Origin: an uncultured Prevotellaceae bacterium
GTDB taxonomy: Bacteria > Bacteroidota > Bacteroidia > Bacteroidales > Muribaculaceae
Reading direction: 5' to 3'
DNA length: 64,000 bases
NCBI GenBank assembly: GCA_900322135.1
Contig: ONYP01000004.1
Coordinates: forward strand, 1-64,000
Under the pieces are notes generated by a model that searched no databases, was not told the origin of the DNA, and saw only the letters and a program-made list of their open reading frames with translations. A program made the translations under genes and the position numbers. The first letter of the stretch is position 1; every line of letters starts with the position of its first letter. Below are positions 9,194 through 18,259 of the stretch, in pieces.

Positions 9194-10444
9194 TTATTTC
9201 CCGGCGAGGATATCCTGGGCCACGGCAAGTGCCGACAGCATCGACACGCCTGTTCCGTCGCCCATCTTGATGGCGTTGTGGCCGCTCAGTACCGACCCGA
9301 TGGCGCGCAGGTTCTCGACGCGGGAGCCTTGCTTGAAGCACCGCAGCGACTCGTCGGTGGCAACGCCGTAACTCCAGTAGTCCTGGGGTTCCAGCACATC
9401 AAAACGCGTCCAGTGGTCGCGGTCCTCGTCGGCATCCACATCCAGGTCAAATACCGTCTCATAGATGTGCCTCTCATCGGCCGCCAGTCCGCGTGACACA
9501 AAGGCGCCGGTGGCGAGCACATAGTTGTCGGCGACGAGTGGGGTAGTGCCTGATTTGAGGGTAGTGACGCCTGTCAGCATCCCGTTCTCGATGATGCCGC
9601 CCGTGGCCGACTCGCCTGTACGGTAATCGCCGCCGAGCATCATGAAGTAGTGGAGGAGCTGGGCCTGCATGCGCATGCCGGCGACGGCAGGGGGCAGTGT
9701 GGCGATGAGGCGCAGCGGCTTGTGGCACAAGCTCTGGAGCGTCTGGACGCTGTCATCATTCTTTTGCCCGAACACGCTGGGCAGCAGCACGAGTTCGGCG
9801 TCGCCGGCGAGGGCATTGACCTGGTCGGCAATCCGCTGCAGCGCATTCTGGCTGAGCAGACGCTTGGCCAGTGTCGTGGCGCGCATCTCGGTGGGGCTGC
9901 GGCGCAGCGAGGAAATCTCCTCGGTGGTGAATTCGATTACCTTGACTTCAAAGCCCAGGTCGCGCAGACCCTGGGCCAGCATTCCGTTGGGCTGGTCAAA
10001 GAATCCGCGCACTGCCATCAGTGCTATATTCCTGACGGGCAGGTTATTTAAGTCGTCAATTTTGAAGTTTTCATTTAATGTCAACCAAGCGGGCTTGGTA
10101 ATGCCCATCGGGGTGATGCGCCAGTGGTTGGTTGCTGCGTCGCCAGTCATCGTGATGCCCGTGTCGTTGAGCAGTTCGCGGGCTTGGCCGGCGAGGTCGG
10201 CGATACGCTCGGTGCCGATTTTGCGGTAGGGATGGCAGTCGGGCAGCGATGGGATGGCGTCAAGCGGACGGCCAACGGGCTGGCCGTCGATGGCACCCAG
10301 CAGCTCCATCGAGCCGCCGCTGAACAGCAGGGTGGACGGGCCGCCTGACAGGATGGTCACACTGTGGCCGCGCTTGGCCAGAGCAAGACCGCATGTCAGG
10401 CCGCTCAGGCCTCCGCCGATGATGATGGTGCTGTTGTTGCTCAT
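9194..10444 (-). CDS. glpB: Anaerobic glycerol-3-phosphate dehydrogenase subunit B
   Basis: A 416-residue flavoprotein with an N-terminal FAD-binding GGGLSGL motif, GlpB-like throughout. In the GlpABC complex it passes electrons from glycerol-3-phosphate oxidation by GlpA towards the membrane quinone pool. Its ATG overlaps the glpA stop by 4 bp (ATGA), indicating translational coupling. No glpC (Fe-S membrane anchor) follows: the next gene is convergent and unrelated. Confidence 0.92.
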   Translation of the reverse strand: MSNNSTIIIGGGLSGLTCGLALAKRGHSVTILSGGPSTLLFSGGSMELLGAIDGQPVGRPLDAIPSLPDCHPYRKIGTERIADLAGQARELLNDTGITMTGDAATNHWRITPMGITKPAWLTLNENFKIDDLNNLPVRNIALMAVRGFFDQPNGMLAQGLRDLGFEVKVIEFTTEEISSLRRSPTEMRATTLAKRLLSQNALQRIADQVNALAGDAELVLLPSVFGQKNDDSVQTLQSLCHKPLRLIATLPPAVAGMRMQAQLLHYFMMLGGDYRTGESATGGIIENGMLTGVTTLKSGTTPLVADNYVLATGAFVSRGLAADERHIYETVFDLDVDADEDRDHWTRFDVLEPQDYWSYGVATDESLRCFKQGSRVENLRAIGSVLSGHNAIKMGDGTGVSMLSALAVAQDILAGK

Positions 10445-12090
10445 GCCTTGTCCTCCTGTTGTCCTTGTTGTTGGTTGATGGCTGTGTCAAGGCCGCACAG
10501 GCCCTGGTAGATGCTGGCGGTGAACTGTGCCTCGCGCAGCGTGTCGCCCCATGCCACGGGCCGCATGCCCTTCCAGCGCTCGTCGAGGAAGTTGGCCAGG
10601 TCAACTTGTGCGCGCTTGACATCGTGGTGATACAGCGCCAGCAGCGATGCCGCGCGGCATGAACACAGTTTGCCCTGGCAGTTGCCCATGCCCAGGCGGG
10701 TGCGCCGCCTGAGGTTCACGAGGTTGAACACATGCAGGTCCTTGAGGGCATATTTGATTTCGCCCACGGTGACGCCCTCGCACTCACACACCAGGGCGTT
10801 GTCGATGTCGTCTTGGCTGTCGCACTTGGCGGCAAGCGAGCCGTGACGGCCGATGGCGGCGCGCTGGGCGAAGGAATACCGTGTGGTGTCGTTGTCTTGC
10901 TTGTCGGCGGGGGTGTCAGAGCCGGGCAGCGGCGTGTCGGCTGTCGTGCAGGGTGCCGTGTTGCCCAGCTTGGCGCACACCGCGTCGGTAGCGGCTTGGG
11001 CCATCAGGCGGTAGGTAATCATCTTGCCGCCGGTGATGGTGACCAGGCCCTCGACACCGTCGCGCTGGGCGTGGTCCATGCACACGATGCCGCGGCTGAT
11101 GCTGCGGCCGCTGGGGTCGTCGTCGCTGGCGACAAGGGGGCGCACGCCGGCATAGGCGCGGATGATGCGCGTCCTGGCCAGTTGCGGCGCGATTTTTTTG
11201 CCCTCGGCAAGCAGGGTGTCCACCTCCTCGCGCGTTACGCGCATGTTGTCGATGGCCTCGAGGGGGATGCGGTCGCTGGTGGTGCCCAGCACGCTCACGG
11301 TGCCGTCGGGCACTAGGATGTCTCCGTTGGAGGGCTTGCGGCAACGGTTGATGACCATGCGGTTGATGCGGGGCCCGAAGATGAGCAGTGCGCCGCGTGC
11401 AGGGAACATGGGAATGTCGACGCCGGCCATCTGTGCTAGGCGGTGCCCCCAGATGCCTGCGGCGCTGACGATGACATGGCCGTGCACCTCGACATGGGTG
11501 CCGTCAAGCTTGTTGAACAGCTTGACACCCGTGACGCGGTTCTGCTGCATGATGATGCCTTCTACCTCGTGGTAGTTGAGCGTCACGGCGCCATGCAGCT
11601 GCGCATCGAGCAGGTTGGCTACGGTGAGGCGGAATGGGTCGATGGCGGCGTCGGGCACGCGCACGGCGCCGATGATGTCGGGATTGACGGCGGGATCGAG
11701 TTGCAGCGCCTCGGCGGGGTCGATGGCTTGGGCGTCGATGCCGGCACGCTGGCAGGCCTGGATGAAGGTCTGCTGATACTCCAGGTCGTCGTCGGGCAGG
11801 GTGATGAACAGGCCGTCGGTCTGCTCGATGCAATGGTGCGCGATGACCCTCATGACGCGATTCTCGGCGATGCACTCGGCAGCACTCTCGCCGTCGGTCA
11901 CGGCATAGCGGGCACCGCTGTGCATCAGGCCATGGTTGCGGCCCGTTGCTCCCGTGCTGTAGTCGTTGCGCTCGACGAGCAGTACCTTGAGGCCGCGCAT
12001 GGCGCAGTCTCTCGCGGTGCCGGCGCCGGTTACGCCGCCTCCCACGATAATCACATCATATTCTGTGCTATAGGTATCGCTCGTCGTCAT
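10441..12090 (-). CDS. glpA: Anaerobic glycerol-3-phosphate dehydrogenase subunit A
   Basis: A 549-residue FAD-dependent dehydrogenase with the GGGVTGAGTARDCAMRG dinucleotide-binding motif at the N-terminus. The C-terminal BFD-like [2Fe-2S] domain has cysteines in CECEGV and GNCQGKLCSC. It oxidises sn-glycerol-3-phosphate to dihydroxyacetone phosphate. First gene of a two-gene operon with glpB. A possible -7 element (TATTTTTG, minus strand) lies at 12108-12115. Confidence 0.95.
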   Translation of the reverse strand: MTTSDTYSTEYDVIIVGGGVTGAGTARDCAMRGLKVLLVERNDYSTGATGRNHGLMHSGARYAVTDGESAAECIAENRVMRVIAHHCIEQTDGLFITLPDDDLEYQQTFIQACQRAGIDAQAIDPAEALQLDPAVNPDIIGAVRVPDAAIDPFRLTVANLLDAQLHGAVTLNYHEVEGIIMQQNRVTGVKLFNKLDGTHVEVHGHVIVSAAGIWGHRLAQMAGVDIPMFPARGALLIFGPRINRMVINRCRKPSNGDILVPDGTVSVLGTTSDRIPLEAIDNMRVTREEVDTLLAEGKKIAPQLARTRIIRAYAGVRPLVASDDDPSGRSISRGIVCMDHAQRDGVEGLVTITGGKMITYRLMAQAATDAVCAKLGNTAPCTTADTPLPGSDTPADKQDNDTTRYSFAQRAAIGRHGSLAAKCDSQDDIDNALVCECEGVTVGEIKYALKDLHVFNLVNLRRRTRLGMGNCQGKLCSCRAASLLALYHHDVKRAQVDLANFLDERWKGMRPVAWGDTLREAQFTASIYQGLCGLDTAINQQQGQQEDKA

Positions 12091-12107
12091 AGATTAGTTT
12101 CAGGTAG

Positions 12108-12115
12108 CAAAAATA
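12108..12115 (-). promoter_or_regulatory. -7 element (TATTTTTG) of glpAB
   Basis: TAnnTTTG match on the minus strand 18 bp upstream of the glpA start; no clear -33 partner. Confidence 0.5.
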
Positions 12116-12200
12116 ATCATTTTTGCCCACATTCCGCCCCTTTTCCCCGTTTTTTTAGACAATATCACTCTCGCCTCTCGCAATCTTAACGACAACAGCC

Positions 12201-12321
12201 TTCGAATTAAACGAATTAGCTGCCGCCTCCTGCACATGGATGCGACAGCCCTCTTTAACCTCTAACCTTTAACCTCTAACCTCTAATCTCTAACCTTTAA
12301 CCAGCGAGCGAAGCGAGCATC
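12201..12321 (+). repeat. Intergenic repeat unit: AT box, hairpin, TTAACCT heptad tract, GCGAGC box
   Basis: Order: TTCGAATTAAACGAATTA (12201-12218), an imperfect GCTGCCGC/GCGACAGC hairpin (12219-12250), CTCTTTAACC followed by about six heptads of the type CTAACCT/TTAACCT (to 12302), then the box GCGAGCGAAGCGAGCATC (12304-12321). The same order and sequences recur at 56061-56160, and in inverted orientation at 14750-14920. Confidence 0.8.
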
Positions 12322-12326
12322 GGTTG

Positions 12327-13334
12327 TTAGGGCGTGACGACACGGTCGGCAAACGCGGCATTGCTCCACACGACGAGGGCGCCGCTCACGGTGTCGGCGC
12401 TGATGGTCAGCACGCCCAGGTCGCGCCGGGGTTCCATCATGGCACGCGTGGTGCTGTCGCCCATCACCATGCATGCCGTTGCCCAGGCGTCGGCCGTCAT
12501 GCAGTCGCTGGCGATGATAGTGACGCTCAGCAGGGTGCCCGTGCGGTTGTCGCCGGTGCGCGGGTCGATGAGGTGGGAGAGCTTGTTGCCTCCCTCCTGG
12601 CGCCACTTGCGGTAGTTGCCGCTGGTTGCGACGGCTGCGCTGTCCAGTGTGATGGTCATGGCGGCCTCGTGGATGGTGGTGTCGGCCTGGTCGCTGGGCA
12701 GGTCCACGGCGACATTCCATGGCGTGCCGTGGGCATTGACGCCGCTGGCCATCACCTCGCCCCCTATCTCGACGAGCCAGTTCTCGGCACCGTTGCGTGC
12801 GAGCATGCGTCCGATTTCGTCACAGGCCATCCCCTTGGCGATAGAGGAGAAATCGAGCATCACGCGCGGGTCCCGCTTGGTGAGCGTGTCGCCGTGCAGG
12901 GCCACCTTGTCCATCCCGACGAACTGCAGGATGCTGTCGATCTGCAGCCGTGTGGGCAGGCTACCGCTCTTGTAGCCGAAGCCCCACGCGTTGACCAGCG
13001 GCATCACCGTCGGGTCATAGGCGCCGCCGCTCTCGCGGTTGACGGTCGTGGCAGCCTCCATCAGGCGGCGAATATAGGCATCGGTGCGGGTGGTGGAGTT
13101 CTCGTTCAGGGCGGTGATGAGCGATGCCTTGTTGTAGGGCGACACGCTCATGTCCAGGGTGTTGAGGATGAACTGGATGCTGTCGCCCAGGTCGAGTGAG
13201 GCTTCATAGGTGATGTGGTACTCGGTAGTCCACACCACGCCGTCATGGGTGAAAAAGCGCTTGCGGTCACGCGAGCACAGCATCATCACGATGGTGACGA
13301 CGAGGACGACCAGTATGGCGGCGTAGCGTCTCAT
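12327..13334 (-). CDS. apbE: FAD:protein FMN transferase (ApbE family)
   Basis: A 335-residue periplasmic, membrane-anchored enzyme (N-terminal hydrophobic segment RRYAAILVVLVVTIVMMLC). ApbE motifs include the AYDPTVMPLVNAWGFG region, LDFSSIAKGMACD, VEIGGE, HLIDPRTG and TADAWATA, which supply FAD and magnesium ligands. It covalently attaches FMN to threonine in target proteins such as Nqr or Rnf subunits. No target gene lies next to it. A heptad-repeat unit abuts its 3' end. Confidence 0.93.
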   Translation of the reverse strand: MRRYAAILVVLVVTIVMMLCSRDRKRFFTHDGVVWTTEYHITYEASLDLGDSIQFILNTLDMSVSPYNKASLITALNENSTTRTDAYIRRLMEAATTVNRESGGAYDPTVMPLVNAWGFGYKSGSLPTRLQIDSILQFVGMDKVALHGDTLTKRDPRVMLDFSSIAKGMACDEIGRMLARNGAENWLVEIGGEVMASGVNAHGTPWNVAVDLPSDQADTTIHEAAMTITLDSAAVATSGNYRKWRQEGGNKLSHLIDPRTGDNRTGTLLSVTIIASDCMTADAWATACMVMGDSTTRAMMEPRRDLGVLTISADTVSGALVVWSNAAFADRVVTP

Positions 13335-13407
13335 GTTGTGTTGTTAAGGCCTATAGAGACATTGAGGACCTATAGGACTGGAACGGCCTGGATGAGAATC
13401 GGGGTTG

Positions 13408-14031
13408 TTACTTCAGGAAGTAGGTGAGGTTGACATACCACGCGCGGTTCTTGGCGACATTGTCGTCGAGAATCTTGGTGTGGAACGACTGACCCACCGA
13501 GAAATTGTAGCCGCAGCGCAGCTGCCAACGCTCAAACAGCTCGCAGCCTGCACCCATGTCCAGATACACATGCACGGGAGGGTAGGAATTGAGTTTGCTG
13601 TGGGTGCCGTGCACCAGGAAGGAGAACTGCGGTCCCACATACACCATCGGCATGATTGTGGTCTCGGCTCCACCCAGGCGGTTGTACTTGAACTTCAGGT
13701 GCAGGGGCACATCCAGGAAGTGCATGCCCACCGTCTCGGTGCCGTAACCCAGCGAGGACCACGCCTGGCGGTCGCCATAGCCCAGTTTGCCCTGCTTGAG
13801 GGTATAGAGCAATGAACCCTCGACACCAAAGCCGATGCCGCTGAAGTTCATCTCGGCCGTGACGCCCACCTGGGGGCCTACCAGCCGCTTGCTGGGCATG
13901 ATGTCGCTCTGCTTGAAGTGGATCTCGTTGAGGTCGGCGCCGGCAGTGATACCCCAGCGCGAGTGTGATTGAGCCGTTGCTGCCGTGGCACACAGCAGCA
14001 GGCCGGCGAGTACTAATGCAATCTTTTTCAT
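13408..14031 (-). CDS. PorT-like outer-membrane beta-barrel protein
   Basis: A 207-residue protein with signal peptide MKKIALVLAGLLLCATAATAQ followed by eight or so amphipathic beta strands, ending in an aromatic strand (WYVNLTYFLK). It resembles the PorT/OMP_b-brl_2 small-barrel family of Bacteroidetes. It is a diverged tandem paralogue of the adjacent 14068-14658 gene (36 bp between them). Role unknown; such barrels are often structural. Confidence 0.8.
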   Translation of the reverse strand: MKKIALVLAGLLLCATAATAQSHSRWGITAGADLNEIHFKQSDIMPSKRLVGPQVGVTAEMNFSGIGFGVEGSLLYTLKQGKLGYGDRQAWSSLGYGTETVGMHFLDVPLHLKFKYNRLGGAETTIMPMVYVGPQFSFLVHGTHSKLNSYPPVHVYLDMGAGCELFERWQLRCGYNFSVGQSFHTKILDDNVAKNRAWYVNLTYFLK

Positions 14032-14067
14032 TATTTTCAGTGTCAGTATTTTTCTCTAAATTCAAAA

Positions 14068-14658
14068 CTAGAACAACCAGGCTACATTGAGCGTCCAGTG
14101 GCGGTCCTTGCCGTCGAGGCGGTCACCGCTGTACTCGCGGTCGATGTAGCTCATCGCCTTGGTCATACCGATGCCGTAGGTCGCCGACAAGCGCAAATGG
14201 CGGAACAGGTCGGCGCCGGCGCCCACATCCCACGACAGGTAGGTCTTGCTGCCCTCATAAGCGCTGTAGTTGTCGTCGTTAAACAGCACGGCAAAGTTGG
14301 GACCGGTATAGACATAGGGCACGAAGACGCGCTCCACTTTAGGCAACGCCAAGCGGTAGCGGGCATACACGGGAAACTCAAAGTAGTGACGCTTGTACAC
14401 GCGGTCGTGGTCGGTAAGGCGGTTGTTGCGCCGTGTGTACATCGCGCTCGCCTCGACGCCCAGTCCCACTACGGGGATATTGACATCGATGAGCAGACCC
14501 CCGGTATAGCCCACGCGGTTGTCGCTGTCGATGAAGTCACGGTCGAAGCGCAGCTCACCCACGGTGATGCCTCCGCGCAGTCCCAGTCGCACTTGCGCGG
14601 CGGCAGGCAGCGATGCCAGCAGTAAGAGGGTGATAAGGAGTATCTTTCTCATCTTCAT
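14068..14658 (-). CDS. PorT-like outer-membrane beta-barrel protein
   Basis: A 196-residue barrel with signal peptide (ILLITLLLLASLPAAAQ), strand pattern LGLRGGITVGEL...VGYTGGLLIDV and final aromatic residue. It is paired with and probably co-transcribed with the 13408 gene. A minus-strand -7 element TAGTTTTG is at 14685-14692. Confidence 0.8.
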   Translation of the reverse strand: MKMRKILLITLLLLASLPAAAQVRLGLRGGITVGELRFDRDFIDSDNRVGYTGGLLIDVNIPVVGLGVEASAMYTRRNNRLTDHDRVYKRHYFEFPVYARYRLALPKVERVFVPYVYTGPNFAVLFNDDNYSAYEGSKTYLSWDVGAGADLFRHLRLSATYGIGMTKAMSYIDREYSGDRLDGKDRHWTLNVAWLF

Positions 14659-14684
14659 GTCGATTTTAGTTATTTCAAACTCAC

Positions 14685-14692
14685 AAAACTAC
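14685..14692 (-). promoter_or_regulatory. -7 element (TAGTTTTG) of the PorT-like pair
   Basis: TAnnTTTG match 27 bp upstream of the 14658 start. Confidence 0.5.
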
Positions 14693-14749
14693 AAACTTTT
14701 TTCCAAACCCACGCCACAATGGGTGAGGAATTACACTAATTTAACTGTT

Positions 14750-14920
14750 ATGCTCGCTGCGCTCGCAGCATTGATGCTCGCTGTGCTCGCAGCATTGATG
14801 CTCGCTGTGCTCGCAGTTTAGAGTTTAGGGTTTAGAGTTTAGAGAGGCTGACGCATTGGTGCTCGCTGTGCTCGCAGGTTAAAGGTTAGAGGTTAGAGGT
14901 TAAAGAGGGCTGGCGCATTA
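14750..14920 (-). repeat. Compound intergenic repeat: four GCGAGC boxes and two heptad tracts
   Basis: Read on the minus strand, a heptad tract (CTAACCT/TTAACCT, 14876-14908) is followed by a box (14858-14875), a second tract of CTAAACT/CTAAACC heptads (14815-14845) and three tandem boxes (14797-14814, 14773-14790, 14750-14766). The boxes follow GCGAGCRCAGCGAGCAYC and are separated by AATGCT. This is a tandemly amplified version of the units at 12.2 and 56.1 kb. Confidence 0.8.
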
Positions 14921-15104
14921 TTCTTCAGACAACTTGAACAACTATAAGACAACTTGAACAACTTTAAGACCGCTTGAGCAATTTTAAGGCCGACTCAATC
15001 GTCCACTCTGCCACCTCTCCAAAATAACTGAAATTTCTCAGTTGTTGAAAAATGGGTGGTTTGATTTGTGGTTTGAGCCCTTGTGGGTTGGGGATGGGGA
15101 TATA

Positions 15105-15140
15105 AAGCAAACGGGCCCTGCACCGTAGTGCTGGACCCGT
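15105..15140 (-). terminator. Terminator of tRNA-Val
   Basis: On the minus strand, a hairpin (15111-15118 with 15133-15140, plus inner GCAC/GTGC pairing) is followed by TTGCTTTAT. It lies directly after the encoded CCA end of the tRNA. Confidence 0.7.
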
Positions 15141-15142
15141 GT

Positions 15143-15212
15143 TGGTGGGCAGTGAGGGATTCGAACCCCCGACCCTCTGCTTGTAAGGCAGATGCTCTGA
15201 CGCTAACTGCCC
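15143..15212 (-). tRNA. tRNA-Val (UAC), D-arm shortened
   Basis: Minus strand. The acceptor stem GGGCAGT/ACTGCCC is perfect. The anticodon arm is TCTGC-CTTACAA-GCAGA (anticodon UAC, valine). The T-arm contains GTTCGAAT, and A73 plus an encoded CCA are present. The D-arm (15203-15194) is only 10 nt, GCGTCAGAGC, where a normal valine tRNA has about 17 nt, so it appears to have lost about 7 nt of stem and loop. It is 67 nt without CCA. The promoter (15232-15262) and terminator are intact. Confidence 0.85.
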
Positions 15213-15231
15213 GTTGCCGTCAAAAGCGATG

Positions 15232-15262
15232 CAAAGGTACTGCTATTTTTTAAACCACCAAA
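15232..15262 (-). promoter_or_regulatory. Promoter of tRNA-Val
   Basis: Minus strand -7 element TACCTTTG (15239-15232) with TTTG at 15262-15259 and a 19-bp spacer, the standard Bacteroides arrangement. Confidence 0.7.
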
Positions 15263-15564
15263 AAAAATCTCACTTTTTTTTCAAAAAATGATGTTTTTTT
15301 CATTTTTCGACCGTTTTTTCGGCCTGAAATAGCTAATTTAGTGCGATTTTTTTCGGTGGAATCAACGAATCTGCCAGCGACGATTTAGCAAGAGGGGCTC
15401 CCGTAATGATGGAATCGTGGGGTGCATGAGAAATCCAATAGAATCTTTTTGGGATTTCTTGCGGGCAAGGAGCGGACAAACCCTATAAACCTGGCGTCTT
15501 GTCGTGATGCGATTTGAAAACAACTAAAAACTTATAATTTAACAACTTAAAACCAAATAATCAA
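15263..15564. other. Intergenic region without recognised gene
   Basis: AT-rich at first, then mixed. One local hairpin (AGAAATCC/GGATTTCT, about 15428-15463) is visible. I see no open frame, no TPP-riboswitch motif and no other named RNA. Confidence 0.5.
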
Positions 15565-16119
15565 ATGAAGACGACTTACATTTTTCTGGCTGACGGCTTT
15601 GAGGAAGTCGAGGCCCTGACGAGTATCGATGTGTTGCGTCGTGCGGGCATGCCCGTCGTGACGGTGTCTATCAACCCTGGCCTGGAGGTTACCGGTGCCC
15701 ATGGGGTGACGGTGTTGGCCGACAGCCTATTGGGCGACAACAGCTACGACGCTGCCGAGTGGCTCGTGTTGCCCGGTGGCATCCCTGGTGCCCCCAATCT
15801 GGCTGCCTGCGAGCCCTTGTGTGACCTGCTCACTGCCCAGGACGAGCGCGGTGCCGGTGTAGCGGCAATCTGCGCCTCGCCGGCCGTTGTGCTCTCGCCG
15901 CTGGGCATCCTGCAGGGCCGTCAAGCCGTGTGCTATCCCGGCATGGAGCAGGGCATAGAGGGCGTGCGTTGGGCACAGGCTCCTGTCGCCGTCGATGGCC
16001 ATGTCGTCACGGGCAATGGCCCCGCTGCCGCTGCGCCGTTTGCCCTGGCGCTCGTGGCTCAGTCCATGGGCCGGGATGTGGCCGCGCAGGTCGCCGCCGG
16101 CATGCTCCTCACCGTGTGA
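15565..16119 (+). CDS. DJ-1/PfpI family protein (ThiJ-like)
   Basis: A 184-residue cytoplasmic protein of the DJ-1 superfamily. The conserved glutamate lies in ADGFEEVEA. The nucleophile cysteine (about residue 105) lies in the elbow AAICASPAVVL. Members act as glyoxalase III, deglycase-like or chaperone proteins, and some are annotated ThiJ. The active-site pair is intact, so an enzymatic role is plausible; substrate unknown. Monocistronic. Confidence 0.88.
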   Translation: MKTTYIFLADGFEEVEALTSIDVLRRAGMPVVTVSINPGLEVTGAHGVTVLADSLLGDNSYDAAEWLVLPGGIPGAPNLAACEPLCDLLTAQDERGAGVAAICASPAVVLSPLGILQGRQAVCYPGMEQGIEGVRWAQAPVAVDGHVVTGNGPAAAAPFALALVAQSMGRDVAAQVAAGMLLTV

Positions 16120-16245
16120 ACCGCGTCGCTCGAGCGTGATGCACAAGGAGTGCACGGGCGCCCCGTGATAATGTTTTTTGGGTGGTTGCAAGGTTTGATT
16201 TGGACTATTGTTGTGAACAGATATGTGTTTTTTTTATTAAAAATG

Positions 16246-16276
16246 TTGCAGATTTGAAAAATTGATAGTAAATTTG
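16246..16276 (+). promoter_or_regulatory. Promoter of the 16412 gene
   Basis: TTG at 16246-16248, a 20-bp spacer and TAAATTTG at 16269-16276, leaving a leader of about 130 nt. Confidence 0.6.
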
Positions 16277-16411
16277 TGGCATATTTTGAAAAGAAATTGG
16301 TCTTGTATCATTACTTGACAAAATGTAAACCTGTTCTTAAAACGACGAAAAAACGATTAAACATCACATTTATTATTAACCAATTATTATTAACTCAAAT
16401 CTTATTGATTT

Positions 16412-18199
16412 ATGAAAAAATTTTTAGCACTTATGTTTGTGTGTGCAGGTCTGACAGCAATGGCCGCTGCACCTCATGTGAACAACACGGCTAAGATCAC
16501 CAAGAAGGCAACCTCAACCCAGGTGATGAAGTCTGCTGCAAAAACGATGGATCGTGCTCAGATGCAGGCTCAGCCCGCGACCAAAGTGAGCACGAACTCG
16601 TTGACCCCCAGGTCATTCTTCAAGGAGAATAATCTGACTCCCAACGACAACATGCTGCTGACCAAGAAGGCTCCCAAGCGCGTTGACGCCGGTATGTATG
16701 GCGAGAACACCCACATTGCTTTCCGCTATGTTTACACCTTCAACGACTCGGGTTACATGGTTAAGGATGACCCCTACTATGATGGCAGCAGTGTTTATTT
16801 CACGGATAATCAGAACACGCTGTACTGTGCCGGTCTGTACTGGAACCCGATGGGCTCAAGCTACTATCTGCCCCTCGACATGGACTACACCAACAAGACG
16901 GTTAGTTTTGATGTAGGCTTTATCCTTGATGACTCGACCTACACCGGCAATTGGAAGTACTACAGCGCTCAGAATGTTCCCGTTTCTGGTGGTTCGGCTG
17001 GTTACTACAGGATGGATACCACCCTTCATACCTACCTGGTTAACGAAAATTACTTCTTCAACGAGGAGGGCGATGGCTTTGACGAACCCATTACCGGTGT
17101 CATCTATGATGACGGCTCAATCCAGTTCAATGAGGAGAATGGTTATGCCTACTTCGGCACTATGAAAGTTCAGACCATGTATAGGAAGACTAACAATGCA
17201 TCGGCTACTGTTCTTTCCACTGACAGCACCGAATTCTATAATATCTTCCGTGGCACCCAGTTCATCGTTCCCAATGCAACCCACGAGTTCCAGTATAAAG
17301 GAAGCGCTACTACGGCTACGACTTACACCGAGAAGATTTATGCTTATCAGTCTGAAGACACCACCGTTGTTGCCTTCGGCCTGTACGGTTTTGGCGTGCC
17401 CGCTGTCAAGATTAATGTCTATGAGCCGGTAGAAGGCTATCACAATCTGTGGATTGAACCCCAGGTAATGTATGACGCGGTGGGTCGTGACTTCATGAAC
17501 TCGACCTTCGAGCTCGATGAGAACTACGGTTTCATCTTTGATGACCAGGGTTATGTTGACGGCTTCGAGGGCATCGGTACCGTGGGTGATGCTACCAACG
17601 AGTACCTCTACTGGGAATCAACCGTTCTGATGGACACCGCTGCTGGCAGTCTGCTCTATCCGTTCTTTAACAACTACATTCGTCTGAACGATGGCATCTT
17701 CCTGATTGGCTATGCTCAGACCCCGACCATCACCGAGACTCCTGGTGACGACGCTTACACCTACGCTGGTACCAGCGATGAGACTGGCGTTGAGGTTCAT
17801 CTCTTCAAGCTCACCCTCGATGAGGAAGGCCAGATTGTGGACTATGAAATGGTAGACAATCCCTATGTTGTAACCCGCACCGATGTTGACCAGGTAATCG
17901 CACTGGGTGCTGTTGCCGATGGTGAAAATATTGGTAAGAACCCGAGCGATGTCTTCATCCAGGAATACACCGTTCCCGCCAAGGTTTCTGCTCCCGCTTA
18001 TGAGCGTGGTGATGTGAACATGGACGGCAACATCGACATCAACGATGTAACCCGCCTGATCGATGTTGTTCTGGGTAAGGATGTAGCATTCGACGAGACC
18101 GCTGCTGACTGCAACACCGCAGTTGGTGATGGTGGCATCGACATCAACGATGTTACTGCTCTGATCACCCGCGTTCTGACCGGTGCTTGGGCTAACTAA
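16412..18199 (+). CDS. Secreted protein with C-terminal dockerin-like module
   Basis: A 595-residue protein with signal peptide (MKKFLALMFVCAGLTAMAAA). A lysine-rich linker runs to about residue 90, followed by a long unrecognised beta-rich region. From about residue 530 it carries two EF-hand-like dockerin repeats: DVNMDGNIDINDV with canonical calcium ligands at loop positions 1, 3, 5, 9 and 12, and a second ending GGIDINDVTALI. It is a paralogue of the 18498 protein in overall layout. Binding partner unknown and no cohesin is seen in the window. Closed by a strong terminator. Confidence 0.8.
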   Translation: MKKFLALMFVCAGLTAMAAAPHVNNTAKITKKATSTQVMKSAAKTMDRAQMQAQPATKVSTNSLTPRSFFKENNLTPNDNMLLTKKAPKRVDAGMYGENTHIAFRYVYTFNDSGYMVKDDPYYDGSSVYFTDNQNTLYCAGLYWNPMGSSYYLPLDMDYTNKTVSFDVGFILDDSTYTGNWKYYSAQNVPVSGGSAGYYRMDTTLHTYLVNENYFFNEEGDGFDEPITGVIYDDGSIQFNEENGYAYFGTMKVQTMYRKTNNASATVLSTDSTEFYNIFRGTQFIVPNATHEFQYKGSATTATTYTEKIYAYQSEDTTVVAFGLYGFGVPAVKINVYEPVEGYHNLWIEPQVMYDAVGRDFMNSTFELDENYGFIFDDQGYVDGFEGIGTVGDATNEYLYWESTVLMDTAAGSLLYPFFNNYIRLNDGIFLIGYAQTPTITETPGDDAYTYAGTSDETGVEVHLFKLTLDEEGQIVDYEMVDNPYVVTRTDVDQVIALGAVADGENIGKNPSDVFIQEYTVPAKVSAPAYERGDVNMDGNIDINDVTRLIDVVLGKDVAFDETAADCNTAVGDGGIDINDVTALITRVLTGAWAN

Positions 18200-18225
18200 T
18201 CAGTTGTCCAATATCGAAATTATCG

Positions 18226-18259
18226 CAAGGGACCCTCTAGGAGGGTCTCTTGTTTTTTT
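18226..18259 (+). terminator. Rho-independent terminator
   Basis: A 12-bp stem (CAAGGGACCCTC with GAGGGTCTCTTG, one G-U) with loop TAG, followed by seven T residues. Confidence 0.9.

Noticed and set aside
14750..14920. CRISPR array suggested by regularly spaced 18-bp boxes
   Set aside because: Spacers are only 6 bp or heptad tracts and are not unique; no cas genes nearby.
15263..15564. Riboswitch upstream of the ThiJ-like gene
   Set aside because: No TPP-riboswitch core motifs found; DJ-1-like proteins are not thiamine synthesis enzymes despite the name.
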